A DNA stretch of 7,553 nucleotides from DAIOHQ01 sp036744635. GTDB taxonomy: Bacteria; Planctomycetota; Phycisphaerae; Tepidisphaerales; Tepidisphaeraceae. Where the stretch lies: the NCBI GenBank assembly GCA_036744635.1, contig DAIOHQ010000240.1:1-7553 (forward strand), read 5' to 3'. The notes under the pieces are model-generated. The model was not told where the DNA came from, did not search any database, and was given only the letters and a program-made list of their open reading frames with translations. A program made the position numbers and the translations under genes. Numbering within the stretch: the first letter of the stretch is position 1; every line of letters starts with the position of its first letter. Positions 4,681 through 7,553 of this stretch are shown here, piece after piece.

Positions 4681-5523
4681 ATGATTTCAATTCAACCTTC
4701 AGCCGCGGAAAAGCAGCGGGGCGCTTTGTCGCCGGAACATCTCAGCGAGGCGCTGGCGGCGATCCGCGATGATGGCATCGTGGCGCTGCGGCAGGTGGTG
4801 AGCGACGCCTCCATCGATGCCCTGCGCGAGAAGATGCTGGCCGATCTGAAAACCGTCGAGGCGGCGCGGGGAATCGACAAGAATTATCAGGGCGTTCGGC
4901 CCCCGCCGTTTCACCCCTACCTGTTTCGCGACATCCTGCTCAACGACATCGTGATCTCGCTGACTCACGCCCTTCTGGGAGACGGCGTGTATAACGGCGC
5001 CTATCACGCCAACAGCAGCTTCCCCGGCTCGCCGGTGCAGCACGTTCACGCTGACTTGGGTCACCTGTTTCCCGGCGTCGTCGATCCGCATCCCTGCTGC
5101 AGCGCCGCGATCAACATTCCTCTTTGCGATACCGACGAGCGCAATGGCGCCACTGAGTATTGGCCGGGCACGCACAGGGAGATCGGGCCGGTCTACAACC
5201 GGGGGTTGATGATTTCCCCGCAGGCGCTGGAGCAGCGTCGCGACCAACGCCCGCCCGAACGGATGGCCTGCCGCCAGGGCGATGTGATAGTGCGGGACAT
5301 GCGGATGTGGCACCGCGGGGTGACGAATCGGTCGGATGTGCCGCGGATCATGATCTCGATGATACAGCAAAGCCCGTGGATGGCGGGCGGGCCGATTGAT
5401 TTTCAAAAAGGTTCGGAGGAATTTCTGCAGCACCCGGTGTTGGCCACGCGCGCCGTGTTTGCCGATCCTCCGATCGATTATCTCTACCAGGGGCAGAATC
5501 CCAACAAGAAATCCAAGCGCTGA
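4681..5523 (+). CDS. Phytanoyl-CoA dioxygenase (PhyH)-family Fe(II)/2-oxoglutarate oxygenase
   Basis: This 280-aa soluble enzyme has the PhyH double-stranded beta-helix layout. The first part of the iron-binding facial triad is H123-x-D125 in VQHVHADLGH. NGATEYWPGTHR (155-166) is the family's conserved turn. The distal His is H211 in MRMWHRG, and R217 or R222 (TNRSDVPRIM) is the likely 2-oxoglutarate anchor. All key residues are present, so it should hydroxylate an unknown small molecule using O2 and 2-oxoglutarate; PhyH proteins outside peroxisomes have very varied substrates. The ATG at 4681 is the last of an ATGGATGGATG run and only this one is in frame. The C-terminus ends in a Lys-rich tail whose last codons are part of a 14-bp tandem duplication. 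Confidence 0.88.
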   Translation: MISIQPSAAEKQRGALSPEHLSEALAAIRDDGIVALRQVVSDASIDALREKMLADLKTVEAARGIDKNYQGVRPPPFHPYLFRDILLNDIVISLTHALLGDGVYNGAYHANSSFPGSPVQHVHADLGHLFPGVVDPHPCCSAAINIPLCDTDERNGATEYWPGTHREIGPVYNRGLMISPQALEQRRDQRPPERMACRQGDVIVRDMRMWHRGVTNRSDVPRIMISMIQQSPWMAGGPIDFQKGSEEFLQHPVLATRAVFADPPIDYLYQGQNPNKKSKR

Positions 5524-5536
5524 AATCCAAGCGCTG
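5509..5536. repeat. 14-bp tandem duplication over the oxygenase stop codon
   Basis: AAATCCAAGCGCTG occurs twice in a row (5509-5522 and 5523-5536). The first copy encodes the final KSKR and supplies the first two bases of TGA; the second copy is non-coding. A perfect 14-bp repeat suggests a recent slippage event. Confidence 0.9.
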
Positions 5537-5539
5537 ATG

Positions 5540-5587
5540 GCGGGTGCGGGTGCGGGCGGAATCGCGGGAGCGGGTGCGGGCGCGGGC
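5540..5587 (+). repeat. GCGGGN hexamer tract
   Basis: Eight hexamers of the type GCGGGT/C/A, one of them degenerate (GGAATC at 5558-5563). It lies between the oxygenase gene and thiL. An ATG at 5537 in the thiL frame would read this tract as Ala-Gly repeats. A weak hairpin (CGGCT-TTTC-AGCCG, 5597-5610) follows. Confidence 0.85.
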
Positions 5588-5662
5588 TTGGCGAGGCGGC
5601 TTTTCAGCCGAGGAATTAGCGATCCGATGGGTAACCGCAAAGCGGAGTGTGGCGCGAATGGA

Positions 5663-5668
5663 TACAAT
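5663..5668 (+). promoter_or_regulatory. -10 box (TACAAT) directly before thiL
   Basis: TACAAT, five of six matches to TATAAT, ends 6 nt before the thiL ATG at 5675. No Shine-Dalgarno precedes that ATG. This fits a promoter giving a leaderless thiL transcript. No good -35 is visible. Confidence 0.45.
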
Positions 5669-5674
5669 GGGCTC

Positions 5675-6568
5675 ATGGCCGGCGAATTTGATTTTATCGA
5701 GTGGGTGCGCGGGCAGCAAAAGGCGTCGGCACTTATACAACTGGCGGCCGGCGATGACATGGCGGTGATGAAGTGGCCGGCGGATGACCTGCTGCTGGTC
5801 GGCGTGGACCAGGTGCTGGATGGGGTGCATTTCGATTCGGCCGTCCATGCGCCGCGCCTGATCGGGCGGAAGGTGATGAACCGCAACCTCTCCGATTGCG
5901 CCGCCATGGGCTGCTGGCCGGCCACGGCGGTGGCGACGGTCGCCCTGCCGGCTTCGTCGGGCATGGAGTACGCCAAGGAGCTGTACCGCGGCCTGCGCGA
6001 TGCGGCCGATCCCTTCGGCTGCGAGATCGTCGGCGGCGACACCGGCTCGTGGTCAGGAAAACTGGTGGTGACGGTGACAATTCTTGGCCAAAGCAGCGGG
6101 ATCAAGCCGGTAACGCGCGGCGGGGCGCGGCCAGGCGATGCAATCTACGTAACCGGCCCGCTCGGCGGCAGCATCCTCGGACGGCACATGACCTTCACAC
6201 CGCGCGTCCTCCTTGGACGCTCGCTGGCCGGAACGGGCACCGCATCCGCGATGATCGACTTGAGCGATGGCCTGTCGCGCGACCTTCCCCATATCTGCCG
6301 CGAAAGCAATGTCGCCGCGGTGGTGGAAGCCGTGCTGGTGCCGGTACACGAGGATGCCATTGAGATGCGCCGGGATGGCCATTCCCCGCTGGAGCATGCC
6401 CTGCACGATGGAGAGGATTACGAGCTTCTCTTCACCAGCGCCGACCAGTCGCTATCATTCCCCCCCTGCCAGCGCATCGGCAGAATCATTACCGGCCAGG
6501 GAGTCTGGATCGAAACCGCCACCCAGTGCGAGCCGTTGGAACCCAAAGGCTGGGAACATACGCTGTAG
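5675..6568 (+). CDS. thiL: Thiamine-monophosphate kinase ThiL
   Basis: This 297-aa enzyme phosphorylates thiamine monophosphate to thiamine pyrophosphate with ATP, the last step of thiamine diphosphate synthesis, in the cytoplasm. Family landmarks occur in order: GDD (26-28), VLDGVHFD (47-54, standing for the usual TLVEGVHF), NLSDCAAMG (71-79, Mg-binding Asp), GGDT (120-123), GDAIYVTGPLGGS (154-166), MIDLSDGLSRDL (193-204), HDGEDYELLF (244-253) and the C-terminal GWEH. Length is slightly under the usual ~310-330. The start at 5675 places MAGEFDFI as expected for the N-terminus. An in-frame ATG at 5537 would add a 46-aa low-complexity Ala/Gly leader and is disfavoured. tsaE follows 46 bp later. 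Confidence 0.93.
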   Translation: MAGEFDFIEWVRGQQKASALIQLAAGDDMAVMKWPADDLLLVGVDQVLDGVHFDSAVHAPRLIGRKVMNRNLSDCAAMGCWPATAVATVALPASSGMEYAKELYRGLRDAADPFGCEIVGGDTGSWSGKLVVTVTILGQSSGIKPVTRGGARPGDAIYVTGPLGGSILGRHMTFTPRVLLGRSLAGTGTASAMIDLSDGLSRDLPHICRESNVAAVVEAVLVPVHEDAIEMRRDGHSPLEHALHDGEDYELLFTSADQSLSFPPCQRIGRIITGQGVWIETATQCEPLEPKGWEHTL

Positions 6569-6596
6569 TTTCTCGAAAGGTACGCCCGCACAGCTC

Positions 6597-6614
6597 GCGG
6601 GCCGCGCGGCCCGC
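6597..6614. repeat. Perfect 18-bp palindrome touching the tsaE start codon
   Basis: GCGGGCCGCGCGGCCCGC is fully self-complementary and ends exactly at the base before the ATG at 6615. As RNA it could fold into a 7-bp all-GC stem with a GCGC loop. It takes the place of a Shine-Dalgarno; the nearest purine run (AAAGG, 6575-6579) is 35 nt upstream of the ATG. Confidence 0.85.
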
Positions 6615-7037
6615 ATGTTTTACGTATCCAACAGCGTTGAGGAGACTGAAGGGATCGCGGCGGAACTGGCCGGCGCGCTGGTTGGCGGCGAGTGCATCGC
6701 CCTGCACGGCGAGCTGGGCGCGGGTAAGACGCAGTTCGTCCGCGGCCTTGTGCAAGGTCTCGGGGGCAACGGACGGGCCGTCTCCAGCCCCACCTTCATG
6801 CTTCTAAACATCTACGATTCCGGCCGACTGAGCGTCTATCACCTCGACGCCTATCGCGTCCACGGCGCCCAGGATTTTGAGGCGATCGGCTTCTCCGAGC
6901 TGCTCGAACAACGGGGTGTTGTGGTGGTGGAGTGGGCGGAGCGCGTGGGAGAATTGATCCCCGAAACCCACATCGAAGTTCGGATCGAAAGCGTCTCTTC
7001 GGAACAGCGTCAGATCGAGATTCGCAGACACCAGTGA
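6615..7037 (+). CDS. tsaE: tRNA t6A37 threonylcarbamoyladenosine biosynthesis ATPase TsaE
   Basis: This 140-aa protein is the small P-loop ATPase that works with TsaB and TsaD to install t6A at position 37 of ANN-decoding tRNAs. Walker A is GELGAGKT (32-39). The family-specific SSPTF (57-61), the YHLDAYR motif (75-81) and VVEWAERV (104-111) are all present. Length is typical. It follows thiL with a 46-bp gap and precedes the GNAT gene by 6 bp, so the three probably form one transcript. The ATG at 6615 is the only start that fits the domain; there is no Shine-Dalgarno at normal distance and a strong palindrome sits in its place. tsaB and tsaD are not in the window. Confidence 0.95.
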   Translation: MFYVSNSVEETEGIAAELAGALVGGECIALHGELGAGKTQFVRGLVQGLGGNGRAVSSPTFMLLNIYDSGRLSVYHLDAYRVHGAQDFEAIGFSELLEQRGVVVVEWAERVGELIPETHIEVRIESVSSEQRQIEIRRHQ

Positions 7038-7043
7038 GGACCG

Positions 7044-7499
7044 ATGGATGCAACCATTCGCGAAGGCGGGATGGAAGATTGGCCGGTGCTGGCGGAGTTC
7101 AACGCCCGGCTGGCGCGGGAGACCGAGGCACTGGAGCTGGATCGGCCGACGCTGGAACGCGGCGTGCGGGCGGCGCTGGCGGATCGTTCCAAGGCCATCT
7201 ACTTCGTCGCCGAAGCTGAAGGAAAGGTCATCGGCCAGCTCATGATCACCCACGAATGGTCGGACTGGCGCAATGGCGACATCTGGTGGATTCAAAGCGT
7301 CTATGTTGAGGCGGCGTGGCGACGGCGGGGAATTTTCACGTCCCTCTATCGTCACGTGCGCCAAGCGGCCCAGGCGCAAGGCGCGGTTGGCCTGCGCCTG
7401 TACGTTGAGCCGCACAACGGCGTCGGCATCGAAACCTATCGCCAACTGGGCATGCGCGATGCGGGCTATCGCGTGATGGAAGCGATATGGCGGCAATGA
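7044..7499 (+). CDS. GNAT-family N-acetyltransferase
   Basis: This 151-aa single-domain protein transfers an acetyl group from acetyl-CoA to an unknown amine. The central strand and pyrophosphate-binding loop are visible as IQSVYVEAAWRRRGIFTSLY (83-102), with the RRRG turn (93-96) as the Q/RxxGxG/A-like motif. EAEGKVIGQLMITHEWSDWRNG (57-78) forms the preceding strands. YVEPHNGVGIETYRQLGM (120-137) is the usual C-terminal half with the Asn-x-x-A/G-x-x-x-Y element. The start at 7044 has GAGGA just upstream, overlapping the tsaE TGA. In several bacteria a GNAT gene follows tsaE (rimI is one example), but this protein does not look like RimI and its substrate is open. Confidence 0.9.
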   Translation: MDATIREGGMEDWPVLAEFNARLARETEALELDRPTLERGVRAALADRSKAIYFVAEAEGKVIGQLMITHEWSDWRNGDIWWIQSVYVEAAWRRRGIFTSLYRHVRQAAQAQGAVGLRLYVEPHNGVGIETYRQLGMRDAGYRVMEAIWRQ

Positions 7500-7527
7500 A
7501 CACTACAGCGCTACGTCCGCATCGGAT

Positions 7528-7532
7528 AGGAG
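7528..7532 (+). promoter_or_regulatory. Shine-Dalgarno for a gene starting at 7540
   Basis: AGGAG lies 7 nt before a GTG, which is ideal spacing. Confidence 0.5.
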
Positions 7533-7539
7533 CGAAGTC

Positions 7540-7553
7540 GTGAGTTCTTGGCG
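7540..7553 (+). CDS. Possible start of the next gene (partial, cut by window edge)
   Basis: GTG AGT TCT TGG follows AGGAG at ideal distance, 40 bp after the GNAT stop and on the same strand. Only four whole codons are inside the window, so neither the product nor its reality can be judged. Confidence 0.35.

Noticed and set aside
4334..4690. Short open frames on both strands in the divergent intergenic region
   Set aside because: No recognisable motif or Shine-Dalgarno, and Cys/Arg/Ser-rich random-looking composition.
5597..5610. CGGCT-TTTC-AGCCG hairpin as a terminator after the oxygenase gene
   Set aside because: The stem is only 5 bp and no T-run follows it.
4699..6105. 468-codon open frame on the minus strand
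   Set aside because: It runs antisense to the oxygenase gene and thiL, both with clear family motifs. Its sequence is Arg/Pro/Ala-rich shadow.
6804..7496. 230-codon open frame on the minus strand
   Set aside because: It is antisense to tsaE and the GNAT gene, which are well supported.

Overview
The window is GC-rich bacterial chromosome. It holds a leftward (minus-strand) block at about 284-4392 and a rightward (plus-strand) block from 4681 to the right edge, separated by a divergent intergenic region. The plus block pairs thiL with tsaE, behind a phytanoyl-CoA-dioxygenase-family gene. This gene content, the -10-like hexamers that sit almost directly on start codons, and the small protein + HNH pair suggest an environmental bacterium, perhaps a planctomycete of the Phycisphaerae type. 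That is inference from style and gene content only; there is no rRNA or other marker here.

Left edge (1-283): about ten degenerate 21-bp tandem units (1-208) followed by GC-rich non-coding sequence. Next, on the minus strand, read from high to low coordinates: a 90-aa helper-like protein and an HNH endonuclease overlapping by ATGA (3354-2699); a cytoplasmic BNR/Asp-box beta-propeller (2655-1486); a lower-GC gene with a probable divergent GIY-YIG nuclease domain (1461-730); and a MoaD/ThiS ubiquitin-like protein (733-284). The ubiquitin-like protein overlaps the GIY-YIG gene by ATGA and is fused in frame, just after its Gly-Gly, to the last ~43 residues of an SRPBCC protein. BNR propeller plus MoaD/ThiS is, from memory, a recurrent pair of unknown function. 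Here nuclease-like genes sit on both sides of the propeller.

Middle (3399-4392, minus): a small operon of a broken SRPBCC/AHSA1 gene (only its C-terminus is left), a four-helix DoxX-like membrane protein and a PhnB-like VOC protein. The divergent intergenic region (4393-4680) carries three short CCC/GGG dyads and a pair of 11-bp direct repeats spaced 21 bp apart, so it looks regulatory.

Right (4681-7553, plus): a phytanoyl-CoA-dioxygenase-like Fe(II)/2-oxoglutarate oxygenase, thiL (thiamine-monophosphate kinase), tsaE (ATPase of the tRNA t6A machinery), a GNAT acetyltransferase, and probably the first codons of another gene at 7540. The last four are closely packed and probably co-transcribed.

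The points most worth a second look are the ubiquitin-like/SRPBCC fusion that buries the Gly-Gly, the A7 slippery heptamer whose -1 frame leads exactly into that gene, the nuclease-flanked BNR/ubiquitin-like cluster, the 21-bp repeat array, the repeated -10-next-to-ATG arrangement, and an 18-bp perfect palindrome touching the tsaE start codon.
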